NCBI RefSeq assembly: GCF_003254295.1
Contig: NZ_QKZO01000007.1
Coordinates: 62,001-126,000 of the forward strand
Direction: 5' to 3'
From: Rhodobacter capsulatus
GTDB lineage: Bacteria > Pseudomonadota > Alphaproteobacteria > Rhodobacterales > Rhodobacteraceae
Length of the DNA stretch: 64,000 nt
Numbering within the stretch: position 1 is the stretch's first letter; every line of letters begins with the position of its first letter. The notes beneath the pieces are model-generated. The model saw only the letters and a list, made by a program, of their open reading frames with translations, was not told the origin of the DNA and ran no database searches. Made by a program: the position numbers and the translations under genes. Shown here one piece after another: positions 18,105 through 26,525 of this stretch.

Positions 18105-19526
18105 ATGGGACTGGTCTTGAAGCATGTAGAGCGCACCAAAGCGGGAAGCTGGCAATATCGCCGGAGAGTTCCCAAAGAGGTCGCGTCCGTAATCACCAAG
18201 CGCGAGTTCAAGCGCAAGCTGGGTGATTCTGAGAAGGCCGCTCTGGCCGCCTATCCCCGCTACCATGCCGAAGTTGAGCGTGAGATTGCCGAGGCCAAGC
18301 GGCGGCTTGCCGGGGCTGCGGCTGCGTCGTCGTCTGAGGCGTCAGACCGGGAAGCCTATGTCGAAGCGCTGCGGCGTCGGGCTGACCTGATCGAGCGCGG
18401 CGCGACCGAGGAAGACCTCGCGCTTGAAGCTGCCTCGCTGGCGGATAGCTTCCCGCAAGACCACTTTGAGCCTATCGGGGTGCCCCCTGTGGAGCGCCAC
18501 ACGATCAACCTTTTGCGCCTCGGGCCGAAGCGCTACCCCGCACCCGCCGCGACACTCGAAGACGCGAAGCGGCTCTATCTCGAAGAACGGGCCAAGAGCG
18601 GCGAAGCAGGGGATGCACTGGCGCGGTTTGCTGGGCAGGTCGAGCGGATCGTTGGCCACGTCCGCGCGGCCCTCGGGTCTGATCCGGTCCTTGTGGACCT
18701 GACGCGCGATGATGCCCGCAGGGTCCGCGACTACATGCTGTCCCGGTTCAAGGACAACGGCGAGAAGATCAGCCCGGCGTCGGTGGCGCGAGACATGAAC
18801 GGGCTGAAAGCCGTGATCAACTTCGCGGCCACTGAGTTGCCCCTTCCTGCGACCTTTCAGAACCCGTTTAACAAGCTCACTCTGGGCACCGTGCGGGGCC
18901 GTGCGTCGGACGGTGAGAAACGTGACCCCCTTCCGGCAACGGTGCTGCGGAAGGTCCGCGAGCGGATCGTGGGCCACGCTAAGGCCGATTTGGTGCTGAT
19001 CTGGCGCATCCTTGAGGGGACCGGATGCCGCCTTGCCGAGGTCACAGGGCTGCGGGTCGAGGACGTGGTGACGGGCGGGGAGTTCCCGCATATCAAGGTC
19101 ACATGGCACGAGAACAGGCGGCTCAAGACCGAAGCCTCTCGCCGGTCCGTTCCCCTTGCCGGTGACGCGCTGGAAGCCGCCAAGGAGGCCCTTAAGCTGC
19201 CCCGGCAGGGCAACCTACTGTTCCCCGCCTATGCGTCTGAGCGGGGCGCTGACGCGGCCTCAGCGTCGTTGATGAAGCACCTGCGCACCGTGACCAAAGA
19301 CCCCAAGCACGTTGTCCATTCGCTGCGGCACAACATGAAGGACGCCCTCATTCTGGCCGAGGTGGCGACACTGGAGCAAAACCTGATCCTTGGTCACGCC
19401 CTCGGGAGTGTGGGGGACCGGGTGTATGGGGGCGAGGTGGCGAAGCTGCGGCAGACCACGAAGGCGATGCGCAAGGCGCTGGGCTTGCCCGCAGTCGAGG
19501 CGGACGGTGCCGAGGATCAGCCGTAA
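18105..19526 (+). CDS. Island tyrosine integrase
   Basis: 473 residues. The N-terminus (KHVERTKAGSWQYRRRVPKEV) is of the DUF6538 type found in alphaproteobacterial phage/island integrases. The catalytic part shows GTGCRLAEVTGL (Arg), VHSLRHNMKDAL (His-x-x-Arg), LILGHALGSVGDRVYGG (His and Tyr). All catalytic residues are present, so the enzyme could be active. It is transcribed away from tRNA-Asn and followed by a terminator. Confidence 0.93.
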   Translation: MGLVLKHVERTKAGSWQYRRRVPKEVASVITKREFKRKLGDSEKAALAAYPRYHAEVEREIAEAKRRLAGAAAASSSEASDREAYVEALRRRADLIERGATEEDLALEAASLADSFPQDHFEPIGVPPVERHTINLLRLGPKRYPAPAATLEDAKRLYLEERAKSGEAGDALARFAGQVERIVGHVRAALGSDPVLVDLTRDDARRVRDYMLSRFKDNGEKISPASVARDMNGLKAVINFAATELPLPATFQNPFNKLTLGTVRGRASDGEKRDPLPATVLRKVRERIVGHAKADLVLIWRILEGTGCRLAEVTGLRVEDVVTGGEFPHIKVTWHENRRLKTEASRRSVPLAGDALEAAKEALKLPRQGNLLFPAYASERGADAASASLMKHLRTVTKDPKHVVHSLRHNMKDALILAEVATLEQNLILGHALGSVGDRVYGGEVAKLRQTTKAMRKALGLPAVEADGAEDQP

Positions 19527-19549
19527 GCGGCTCACTGACGAAAACATGC

Positions 19550-19573
19550 AGAGGCCCCGAAAGGAGCCTCTTT
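19550..19573 (+). terminator. Terminator after the island integrase
   Basis: AGAGGC...GCCTCT hairpin followed by TTT, 23 bases past the integrase stop. Confidence 0.65.
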
Positions 19574-19795
19574 GCGTTGTCGGAGGGGAGGAGGGATGAG
19601 CGGGAGGCACTGACGGGACGCTTAACGTGCCCTAACCTAGCCGCTCACTTTGGGCATCCCATGCATGTTTATTAGCATGTAAAGGGGGCCCTCTCCTATG
19701 GTGTGTCGTAATTGCTTCGCAGGTGCCCGGAGGGTGCGAACCTGCTCTGTCAACCCCTCCTCCCATCCCCGATCAGGTGCCCATGCCGTGCCCGT
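19574..19795. other. Non-coding gap with an AT-rich ATGCATGTTTATTAGCATG patch
   Basis: About 220 bases without a gene. An AT-rich patch with repeated GCATG (near 19660-19680) lies in the middle; it may be a protein-binding site or an old promoter. Confidence 0.4.
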
Positions 19796-20341
19796 CTAGG
19801 CCCGCTGCTGGGCCTTGATCTGGGCAAGATAGGCGAGGCCCTTAGGCGTCACCACGGGGGTCGTGTGGACGCGCCCTCGGGTGTCCGTGTGGGTCCGTGT
19901 GTCCATATAGCCGGTGCGCAGGGCGTATGCCGTGGCCTGACGCCCCTTGCCCTTCGTGACCCACTTCCGATGTTCAAGGAAGCCGTAGAGGTCCACCCGC
20001 TTTGCTTTCAGCGCCTTGGCGGCCTCGGTGACGGTCATAGACCCCGTGGCCTCTTCGATGACCGCGAAGGCGTCGGCCTTGGGCTTGGCGGCCTCATACA
20101 TCGCCTTGAACCCGTCCGCTTTCGCTTGCAGGGCAGCCATGACGTGCATCGTTGCAGCGGCTAGGCCCTCCTCGGTGGTCACGTCAAAGGCTTCCTCGCC
20201 GCGCACATAAGAGCCGGTCTTGCGGATCGTCGGCAGCACGGTCGCCGTGACCCATTTGCGGAAGGCTTTCGCCTCGGGCTTGTTGGACCGAAGCGCGAGC
20301 GCATACAGGCCGCTTTCCGAGATGATGTTGAGCGATTGCAC
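19796..20341 (-). pseudogene. Truncated phage antirepressor (BRO-N end plus KilA-C/ANT)
   Basis: 181 residues. The first 45 (SLNIISESGLYALALRSNKPEAKAFRKWV, by its ends) correspond to the C-terminal part of the BRO-N domain; the upstream half of BRO-N is missing. The C-terminal part (SMTVTEAAKALKAKRVDLYGFLEHRKWV, by its ends) matches the ANT/KilA-C DNA-binding domain, with a His/Thr-rich tail. Homology runs a few codons further upstream (to about 20361, TTLGGV) before meeting a TAA, so the 5' part was lost by deletion. Possibly still translated from GTG 20341. Confidence 0.75.
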
Positions 20342-20369
20342 GCCGCCGAGGGTAGTGTATGCCGTGGCT

Positions 20370-20579
20370 TTGGGCCTTTAGGGGCACCAAGTGGTCAACG
20401 CTGTGCTTGATTCCTGTCTGCTCGGTCCATGCCTGCGCCTCCTGATAGACCGCAAGAATCTGCGCGTGCTGCTCAGGGATAAGCCAAGGCGGGGCAGCAG
20501 GCCCCGCCCGGCGCAAAGCCTGCTTGTAGGCAAGCAAAGCCCGGTTCTTCCGGCGATACTTCGCTTTCGGGTCAGTCAT
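20370..20579 (-). pseudogene. N-terminal fragment of an HNH-like phage nuclease
   Basis: Starts ATG 20579, overlapping the stop of the upstream nuclease gene (ATGA). It encodes KYRRKNRALLAYKQALRRAG... and GIKHSVDHLVPLK, where VDHLVPL is the HNH-type core. After about residue 66 the sequence loses homology and becomes the out-of-frame antirepressor. The downstream half of the HNH domain is missing, so it is probably inactive. Confidence 0.6.
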
Positions 20580-21061
20580 TCGTGGCGAATGTCGCGTGCC
20601 AGAATGTTAAGAAACTTGTCCCGCGAGATTTTTGCGTTGCTGCCGAGAGCGCGCCCGCGGTGCCAGCGCAGCACGTTGTCCACCGGCACGACGAAGACAT
20701 CGACGACAGGAAAGCCCACGATGTCGGACAGGATGAAGCCCTTGATGCCCGACAACTTGGCTTGGAAGCCTTCCTCATTGAACACCCTGCCAGACCCGAC
20801 CTGATTGCTCGGGTTGAAATACACCCCCTGCCGCGTGATCGAACGCACCTCCCACATGCCACCCTCTGGGTCTAGCAGATCGTAGCCAGCGCCCTCTGAC
20901 GGAGCCAGCTTCCAGCCCGGATTCTCCCACATCAGACGCCGCTCGATGATGAACGAGACGCGCCGCCCATCGGTCAGGTATTCGCGGACATCCTTGGGCG
21001 TCACCCGGAACGCGCGGGCAAGCTCTTCCTCATCCCAGCGAAGTTGAAAACGTCTTTCCAC
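20576..21061 (-). CDS. Putative restriction endonuclease, PD-(D/E)XK-like
   Basis: 161 residues from GTG 21061. A candidate catalytic stretch is GYDLLDPEGG (Asp61/Asp64) followed by MWEVRS (Glu71-Val-Arg73), arranged like D-(x)n-E-x-K/R of PD-(D/E)XK nucleases. The next part (GVYFNPSNQVGSGR) has the look of a DNA-contacting loop. It is encoded on the same strand as, and 315 bp downstream of, a DNA methyltransferase, which supports a restriction role. I do not recognise a named enzyme. Confidence 0.5.
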   Translation of the reverse strand: MERRFQLRWDEEELARAFRVTPKDVREYLTDGRRVSFIIERRLMWENPGWKLAPSEGAGYDLLDPEGGMWEVRSITRQGVYFNPSNQVGSGRVFNEEGFQAKLSGIKGFILSDIVGFPVVDVFVVPVDNVLRWHRGRALGSNAKISRDKFLNILARDIRHE

Positions 21062-21132
21062 AATGCCCTCACAGTTGCTATGAGAGCGTTGTCCCCTATT
21101 CGCGACGCCTAGTAAACCCTTGGAGATTTGAG

Positions 21133-21375
21133 TTGAAAAGAGTTATCCTCGACGCGGTCGAAATTGCTCGCCTGATGCAACCCACAGTCGGCCAAGGTGG
21201 GTTTCAGAGTCTGCTTCAATACCTCCAAGGCAAACTCGACCAACAAACCGGGCGAATTGATCTGACCGACGAGGATCGCGGTAAAATCTGCCGCTATGCT
21301 TACGACTACGGCAATGGCGGTTGGGAAAACCAACTGAAGTCGATCTTCGGAAACCACTTGAGCGAGATGAATTAA
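21133..21375 (+). CDS. Small protein of unknown function, 80 aa, inside the R-M-like group
   Basis: TTG start at 21133 with GGAG seven bases upstream. Acidic and helical (LMQPTVGQGGFQSLLQYLQG, LTDEDRGKICRYAYDYGNG). It lies on the opposite strand between nuclease and methyltransferase and its stop is 1 bp from the methyltransferase stop. No family recognised; a controller or specificity accessory is possible but unproven. Confidence 0.55.
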   Translation: MKRVILDAVEIARLMQPTVGQGGFQSLLQYLQGKLDQQTGRIDLTDEDRGKICRYAYDYGNGGWENQLKSIFGNHLSEMN

Positions 21376-21376
21376 C

Positions 21377-22606
21377 TCAATCTCGCTGGAGCAGCACGAT
21401 CCGGTTGGTATTGGTGCCCTTCGCGCCGTTGTCAACGCCCCAGCAGTTGGCCGTCTTGGTGAACTCCTGATCGTTCACCATCACGCCCAGCCGGTTGAAC
21501 GGCAGGCCCTCCGCCGCCTTCCAGACGAGCCGTTCGAGCAGCACCTTGCCATTGCGCACCTCTCCAACCTCAAAGGCGACATAGCCACTGGGGCGCAGGA
21601 TGCGGGCTTGTTCGGCTAGGACGCGATGCACCATCGCGGTCCACGCCTCCTCGGTGCGGTGCATGTCGATGGCGACGGTTTCCGGGTCTATGCCCGCGAA
21701 CCAGCAGCGCAGCCAATTGTCGGCAGCATAATGCACGATGTCGAGGAACGGCGGCGACGTGACGGTGAGATCGACCGAAGCATCAGCGATGCCGCGCAAG
21801 TCCCACGCAGCGCCGGTGTGAAGGCCTGAACGCACCTGGCTAGGGGCACAGCCGTCCTTGAGCAGGGTCTTAGACTTCTTGAGGATCACAGCGGCCACGT
21901 CGCGATCTGGCGGCGAAACGCCGAGCTTCTCGTTGATCTTGAGTTGCGCCTTGACCGACACGGCTTGGTTCGGCGGCATCGACCGGCCAGAGAAGAAGCC
22001 CGGAGAGTGGCCAGAGAGGCGATTGATCGCCACCATCCGAATCCAGTCGGCCACCGGGTCAACACTCTCGCCACCAAGCGGGGCACGTTCGGCAAGCCAC
22101 AAGCGTAGCGCCTCCAACTTTCTGAGCGTTTCGGGGTGGTAGAAGGCAAGCAAGTCTTCTCGCTCAATCTCACCGCGTGACCAATCAACGGTTTGCAACG
22201 CCGCCGCGACAGCCTGCAAGGTGATCGGGCGAAGCCGGGGACGGGTCAGCAGGACCGACAGCGGGTTGATGTCATTGCCGAAGGCCTGACGGCCCATCAG
22301 CGCCGCCTGCACAGGCGTCGTGCCCCGCCCCATGAACGGGTCGAACACCACGTCCCCCGGCTTGGTCAGCCGATTGATGAAGAACTCGGGCAACTGTGCC
22401 TTGAAGCAGGCCCGATAGGACACCTCGTGGATCGAGTGCGCTTGGCGCTGCCCAGCCGTCCAGAACTCGTTGATCAGGTAAGGGATGCCTTCCACGGTCT
22501 CAGTCACGGTGCGCTGGCCAAACTCATCGAACGCCCGAAGGTCGTCGATGAAGGTCTCAGCCGTCGCCGCGAACTGGTCCTGATCGAAGATGGAAAGCTG
22601 GTTCAT
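21377..22606 (-). CDS. DNA adenine-N6/cytosine-N4 methyltransferase
   Basis: 409 residues from ATG 22606 (MNQLSIFDQDQF). DPFMGRGTT at 89-97 is the AdoMet-binding motif I and TSPPF at 283-287 the catalytic motif IV (S/D/N-PP-Y/F) of amino-methyltransferases, in the order I before IV. The central 150 residues form the likely target-recognition region. It methylates a specific DNA site, protecting it from a cognate nuclease; the adjacent small nuclease gene is the candidate partner. Confidence 0.88.
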   Translation of the reverse strand: MNQLSIFDQDQFAATAETFIDDLRAFDEFGQRTVTETVEGIPYLINEFWTAGQRQAHSIHEVSYRACFKAQLPEFFINRLTKPGDVVFDPFMGRGTTPVQAALMGRQAFGNDINPLSVLLTRPRLRPITLQAVAAALQTVDWSRGEIEREDLLAFYHPETLRKLEALRLWLAERAPLGGESVDPVADWIRMVAINRLSGHSPGFFSGRSMPPNQAVSVKAQLKINEKLGVSPPDRDVAAVILKKSKTLLKDGCAPSQVRSGLHTGAAWDLRGIADASVDLTVTSPPFLDIVHYAADNWLRCWFAGIDPETVAIDMHRTEEAWTAMVHRVLAEQARILRPSGYVAFEVGEVRNGKVLLERLVWKAAEGLPFNRLGVMVNDQEFTKTANCWGVDNGAKGTNTNRIVLLQRD

Positions 22607-22759
22607 GGGCCTCTGCCGAAAGTTTGTTCTGTCACCATATGTCTGCAAAACTCGCCAAAACACAACCACGCCCGCGCCGGGAACCGAGCCGGTATCGCGT
22701 GTGTCTGGCATGTCAGACCAGACGGAATGACATCTTCCCTTTGTTCCCTCAATGTTCTA

Positions 22760-22811
22760 TTGTCAAGGTTAAGTGTGGCGCTCTACCATCGCGTGTGGCG
22801 ATGCGAAGGAG
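22760..22811 (+). promoter_or_regulatory. Promoter and palindrome before the TcmP operon
   Basis: TTGTCA (22760-22765), 17-bp spacer, CTACCA (22783-22788) form a plausible promoter. CATCGC-N5-GCGATG (22787-22803) is an inverted repeat overlapping the end of the -10 and the expected start site. AAGGAG (22806-22811) is the ribosome-binding site. The palindrome could be an operator or a 5' hairpin in the mRNA. Confidence 0.5.
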
Positions 22812-22821
22812 TAAGGTGGTT

Positions 22822-23940
22822 ATGACAAAGCAGTTTTTTGAAGAGCGCGGCGATCAGTCAGTCGTGAAAGCACGAATTGTCCAGAAGTATTTTGTTGCGT
22901 GGGCGAACATCATTGTCGCAGCAGCGGCCAAGTTTGGTGATGCGAAAATTGCATACATCGACCTCTATGCGGGACCCGGGCGATACAAGGATGGAGCCGC
23001 TTCAACACCGCTATTGGTTCTGGAGAAGGCAATTGAAAGTGAACCTATTAGAAAAGCCTTGGTTGCCTTATTCAATGACCGCGATCAAAACAACTCCAAG
23101 ACTTTGGAGCAAGAAATTGCGGCACTGCCGGGTATTGAGAAGCTTAAGCACAAACCAATCGTGAACTGCAATGAGGTTGGTGCTGATGCGGAAGCCTACT
23201 TCTCAGAAACGAAAATCATTCCGTCATTCACTTTCTTTGACCCATTTGGATATAAGGGGTTATCGCTTAAACTAATCAACGGAGTGATCAAGGACTGGGG
23301 TTGCGATTGCGTCTTCTTCTTTAACTACAACCGCATAAACGCCGGGCTATCCAATCCGATGGTAAAGTCGCACCTTGACGCTTTGTTTGGGGTCGAGCGC
23401 GCGGAAAGTCTTCGAGGGAAAGTCGAGAATGCGAAGCCAGCCCATCGGCAAGAAATGGTTCTCGAGGAATTGTCCAATGCACTAATTGAAATGGGCGCTG
23501 CTTTCGTCCTCCCATTCCGGTTCAAAAATCAGGAAGGACGCCTGACGCATCATCTCGTTTTTGTCTCGAAGAGCTTCAAAGGGTATGAAGTCATGAAGGA
23601 GATTATGGCAAAGGAAAGCTCGACCGAAGAGCAAGGCGTTTCTTCCTTCGCCTACTCTCCCGCAGACGAGACGATGCCGTTTCTTTTCGAATTTCAACGA
23701 CCGCTCGACGAACTTGGTGACATGCTAACAAGAGCATTCTCGGGGCAGACAATTTCAATGCGTGACATCTATTGCCAGCATAGCGTCGGACGCCCCTATC
23801 TCAGCAGACACTATAAGGAAGTATTGGGAAAACTCGAAGAAGCTGACAAAATCAAAGTAACAGACCCTGAGGGGAAGAAAAGGCGCAAGAATTCTTTCGC
23901 TGATCGCTTGTTAGTGACTTTTCTAGAGGCGGCAGGATAA
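22822..23940 (+). CDS. tcmP: Three-Cys-motif partner protein TcmP
   Basis: 372 residues from ATG 22822. The N-terminal part (VVKARIVQKYFVAWANII) and YIDLYAGPGRYKDG, followed by IPSFTFFDPFGYKGL, match the TcmP family, whose fold includes a methyltransferase-like AdoMet motif. Family knowledge: these genes occur next to a DUF5131/Gp37-Gp68 three-Cys gene, as here, where the TAA stop and next ATG overlap (TAATG). Base composition is clearly lower in GC than the chromosomal neighbours, a sign of transfer. Biochemical function is not known to me. Confidence 0.88.
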   Translation: MTKQFFEERGDQSVVKARIVQKYFVAWANIIVAAAAKFGDAKIAYIDLYAGPGRYKDGAASTPLLVLEKAIESEPIRKALVALFNDRDQNNSKTLEQEIAALPGIEKLKHKPIVNCNEVGADAEAYFSETKIIPSFTFFDPFGYKGLSLKLINGVIKDWGCDCVFFFNYNRINAGLSNPMVKSHLDALFGVERAESLRGKVENAKPAHRQEMVLEELSNALIEMGAAFVLPFRFKNQEGRLTHHLVFVSKSFKGYEVMKEIMAKESSTEEQGVSSFAYSPADETMPFLFEFQRPLDELGDMLTRAFSGQTISMRDIYCQHSVGRPYLSRHYKEVLGKLEEADKIKVTDPEGKKRRKNSFADRLLVTFLEAAG

Positions 23941-24692
23941 TGGGAACAAACTCACGAATTGAATGGACAGAGGCGACATGGAATCCGGTTGCTGGATGCT
24001 CTATTGTCTCACCGGGATGCACAAACTGCTACGCTATGAGAATGGCTCGTCGGCTTGAGGCGATGGGGCAGGACAAGTATTCTGGCCTCACTCGCACTAG
24101 TGGAGGCAGGCCAAAATGGAACGGATTGATCCGTCTGGATGAATCTTCGCTTCGTATCCCTCTTGGGTGGAAGGTCGGACGCATGATATTCGTCAACTCG
24201 ATGTCTGACCTTTTCCATGAAGATGTCCCGCTATCTTTCATCCAACAGGTTTTTGCAGTAATGCGCGATTGCCCGCATCATACATTTCAAGTCCTTACCA
24301 AAAGATCGGAGCAACTTGTCGAAGTTGCTCCATACCTCGATTGGACGCCAAATATCTGGATGGGTGTTAGCGTTGAGTCAGAAGATTACAAGTTTAGGAT
24401 CGAAAACCTTAGAAAAACACCCGCCAAAGTAAAGTTCTTGTCTCTTGAACCCCTTCTCGGCGATCTTGGAGCATTGAACTTGAAAGGGATTGACTGGGCG
24501 ATTGCAGGCGGCGAGAGCGGGCCTGCTGCGCGTGATATGCAGCCTGAATGGGTTCGGTCAATCCGGGATCAATGCATCAGCAGCGGCGTTGCGTTCCACT
24601 TCAAACAGTGGGGCGGTGTGAATAAGAAAAAGTCTGGACGGACACTTGATGGAAGAACATGGGATGAACTTCCGGTGTCGGTTGTTGCTTAA
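23940..24692 (+). CDS. DUF5131 (phage Gp37/Gp68) three-Cys protein
   Basis: 250 residues. A CX6CX2C motif at Cys20, Cys27, Cys30 (GCSIVSPGCTNCYA) resembles the iron-sulfur loop of radical-SAM proteins. The middle contains LTKRSEQL, WMGVSVES, SLEPLLG and AGGESGP, and the C-terminus ends DGRTWDELP, all typical of the family. Translationally coupled to TcmP by a 1-base overlap. A radical-SAM-like modifying enzyme is an inference from the cysteines. Low GC, like its partner. Confidence 0.88.
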   Translation: MGTNSRIEWTEATWNPVAGCSIVSPGCTNCYAMRMARRLEAMGQDKYSGLTRTSGGRPKWNGLIRLDESSLRIPLGWKVGRMIFVNSMSDLFHEDVPLSFIQQVFAVMRDCPHHTFQVLTKRSEQLVEVAPYLDWTPNIWMGVSVESEDYKFRIENLRKTPAKVKFLSLEPLLGDLGALNLKGIDWAIAGGESGPAARDMQPEWVRSIRDQCISSGVAFHFKQWGGVNKKKSGRTLDGRTWDELPVSVVA

Positions 24693-24818
24693 GTTAGCGT
24701 TTGCCTTCCCAAGTATAGGCTGAAAAGCGCGTCAGCGAAGGCGGTCGCGGCTTGCGCCCTACCCTGATAGGTCGCAATCGCAAGACGCGCCTGCTACCCC
24801 GCCCGCGCTGCGGCGCTG
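24693..24818. other. Gap between DUF5131 and the terminase remnant
   Basis: 126 bases with no gene. GC rises sharply here, so this is probably the edge of the TcmP/DUF5131 insert. Confidence 0.4.
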
Positions 24819-25535
24819 TCAGTAATACCCGCTCAGGTGCGCAACCTCCATCCGCTGCGGCTTGAGGTGCTGCGAGGCAAAGCCGCCGACGATCAGCGCA
24901 ATCCCGAGATCACCGTGGCCAGACCCGTTGCGCCCTTGTGTGATGATCTGATTGCCAGCCGCCGTCGTCTGCGTCGTGAAGGATGCGAGATCGGCCTCGA
25001 TCTCGGCACGCAGGGGGCAGTCGTGGGCGAATTTGATCTCGCCTGCGGCGAACATCACGGCAAGGGTCTCGATCATGGCCGTCTTGCCCGCGTTGACGTA
25101 GCGGCCCTTCTTCGTCCACTCCTGCCCGCCCGTCATCTGAATGGCGAAGTGCGGCACGTTCTGCTCGTGCAGCATGTCCGAGACGACACGCCCGATGGAC
25201 GTGCCGTCAATCACGAGGTTCGACTTGCCGCCGAACGGCGGCACGTTCTTGAGGCGGATCAGATGGTCCACCACGTCAACATAGCTGACCCCACGGAAGC
25301 GGTCAGCGAAAACGACTGTCCGTTCGCGCGAGCCGACGATCACACGCCCCTCGTCCACCGTGGGCAACGCCTGATCCTTGATCACGCAGACAGCCGAATA
25401 GTCGTGCGCCTGCCCGAGGTCAGCAGCAACCCAATAGTTCTGAAAACCCGTCACGCGCGGGATTGCGGGGTCTTGGTGCGTGTCATTCACAACGCGCCCA
25501 TCGGGCATGAAAACGAGGTCTATAGACGAGGACAT
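24819..25535 (-). CDS. Terminase large subunit, nuclease half
   Basis: 238 residues. VAADLGQAHDYSAV, LVIDGTSIGRVVSDML and GSGHGDLGIALIVGG carry the acidic residues of the RNase H-like terminase nuclease. The ATPase half is encoded separately at 25520-26161 in another frame, overlapping by 16 bases. Either this phage type splits the terminase or a frameshift separated the halves; no other packaging or structural gene survives nearby, so it is probably non-functional. Confidence 0.75.
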   Translation of the reverse strand: MSSSIDLVFMPDGRVVNDTHQDPAIPRVTGFQNYWVAADLGQAHDYSAVCVIKDQALPTVDEGRVIVGSRERTVVFADRFRGVSYVDVVDHLIRLKNVPPFGGKSNLVIDGTSIGRVVSDMLHEQNVPHFAIQMTGGQEWTKKGRYVNAGKTAMIETLAVMFAAGEIKFAHDCPLRAEIEADLASFTTQTTAAGNQIITQGRNGSGHGDLGIALIVGGFASQHLKPQRMEVAHLSGYY

Positions 25536-26161
25536 ATTGCGCTCTCCGTGCTTGTGGCTTGTTCGATGATTGAAAGATCGAAATAGCTTGCGCCATCGGC
25601 CAGCATTTCGACTTCGATTTCTTGGCGAAACTTCGTCGCAGACAGGGTGCGGCGCATCCGCTCTACCTTTTCGGCCAGTCGCGGAATGGCCGTTCCTTTC
25701 ACGACAATGCGGTGGATGCCATCATCGGGTTTCGCGTCGAGGAACAGCTTCGCAAAATAGTTCTGTTTGCCTGCGGGCGTGCTGCTGAAAAACACTTGCC
25801 CCTGCGTCGTCAACATCGGCAAAACGCCCGAGATCAACGTCTCGCCGCGCGTTTCCTCGTCGTCGTCGCCTTTCAGGAAGGCGCACTCGTCGATGATCAG
25901 CAACGACACAGACGGAAAACCCCGAATGGTGTCAGACGTGGACGGCAGCGCGACGACCCGCGCGCCGTTCGACATTTCGAGTTCTGTCAGGGTTGACCGC
26001 GTGATCACGAGGTCCGTGCGGCGAAGCTGGCGACCGATCTCGCGGGCGATGATCTTCGCCTGACGTTCAGCGGGGGCGATGCAGATGGTCAACACCAGCT
26101 GTCCGACGATGACAGCAAAAACGGCAAGCAGGCCAGTGGCCCAAACCACCAGCGGACGCAT
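25520..26161 (-). pseudogene. Terminase ATPase half, 5'-truncated and fused to a membrane segment
   Basis: 213 residues. The first 22 (MRPLVVWATGLLAVFAVIVG) are a transmembrane helix foreign to terminases. From LTICIAPAERQAKIIAREIGR onward (described by its ends) it is terminase: LLIIDECAFLKGD is Walker B, FFSSTPAGKQN is the coupling motif. Walker A is missing, so the motor cannot work. A deletion near 26090 probably joined a small membrane gene to the terminase. The ATG overlaps the TerB stop by one base. Confidence 0.7.
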
Positions 26162-26525
26162 CAGAGGTAGCTCGCCAGCGAGAAGCCCAGCGACTTGCCG
26201 AGGTCGTCGAGCACCTTCTTCTCGGCGGGCTCCATTTCGCCGTCCGAGAGCGAAACGTCGATCGCGATCACGAAGGCCATTTCCAGCTCGTCGTGCGTGT
26301 TCTTGTCTTTCATCTCGGCGATCTCGCGCTTGAGGGCCAGCTTGCCCGCCATGCCGCCTTTTGCCCGAGCCAACTGCTTGTTCAGCGCGGCCTCGATCTC
26401 GGGCGCCTTGAATGCCGCCGAAAGCGTGGCGTGGTTGCTGAGGGCGTCCAGGATCGCGCCAACCTCGCTGTCTTCGATCTCGCCATCGGCGGCCGAGACC
26501 AGCGCGGCCAAAGCTCGTCCCGAGC
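26161..26525 (-). pseudogene. TerB-like protein remnant
   Basis: The part ALVSAADGEIEDSEVGAIL (by its ends) to the C-terminus, FVIAIDVSLSDGEMEPAEKKVL, shows the two acidic metal-binding-like repeats of the TerB/tellurite-resistance domain, about 115 residues. The N-terminus is replaced by residues from the integrase remnant, so the gene is 5'-truncated. The stop is shared with the next start (TGATG). Confidence 0.65.
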
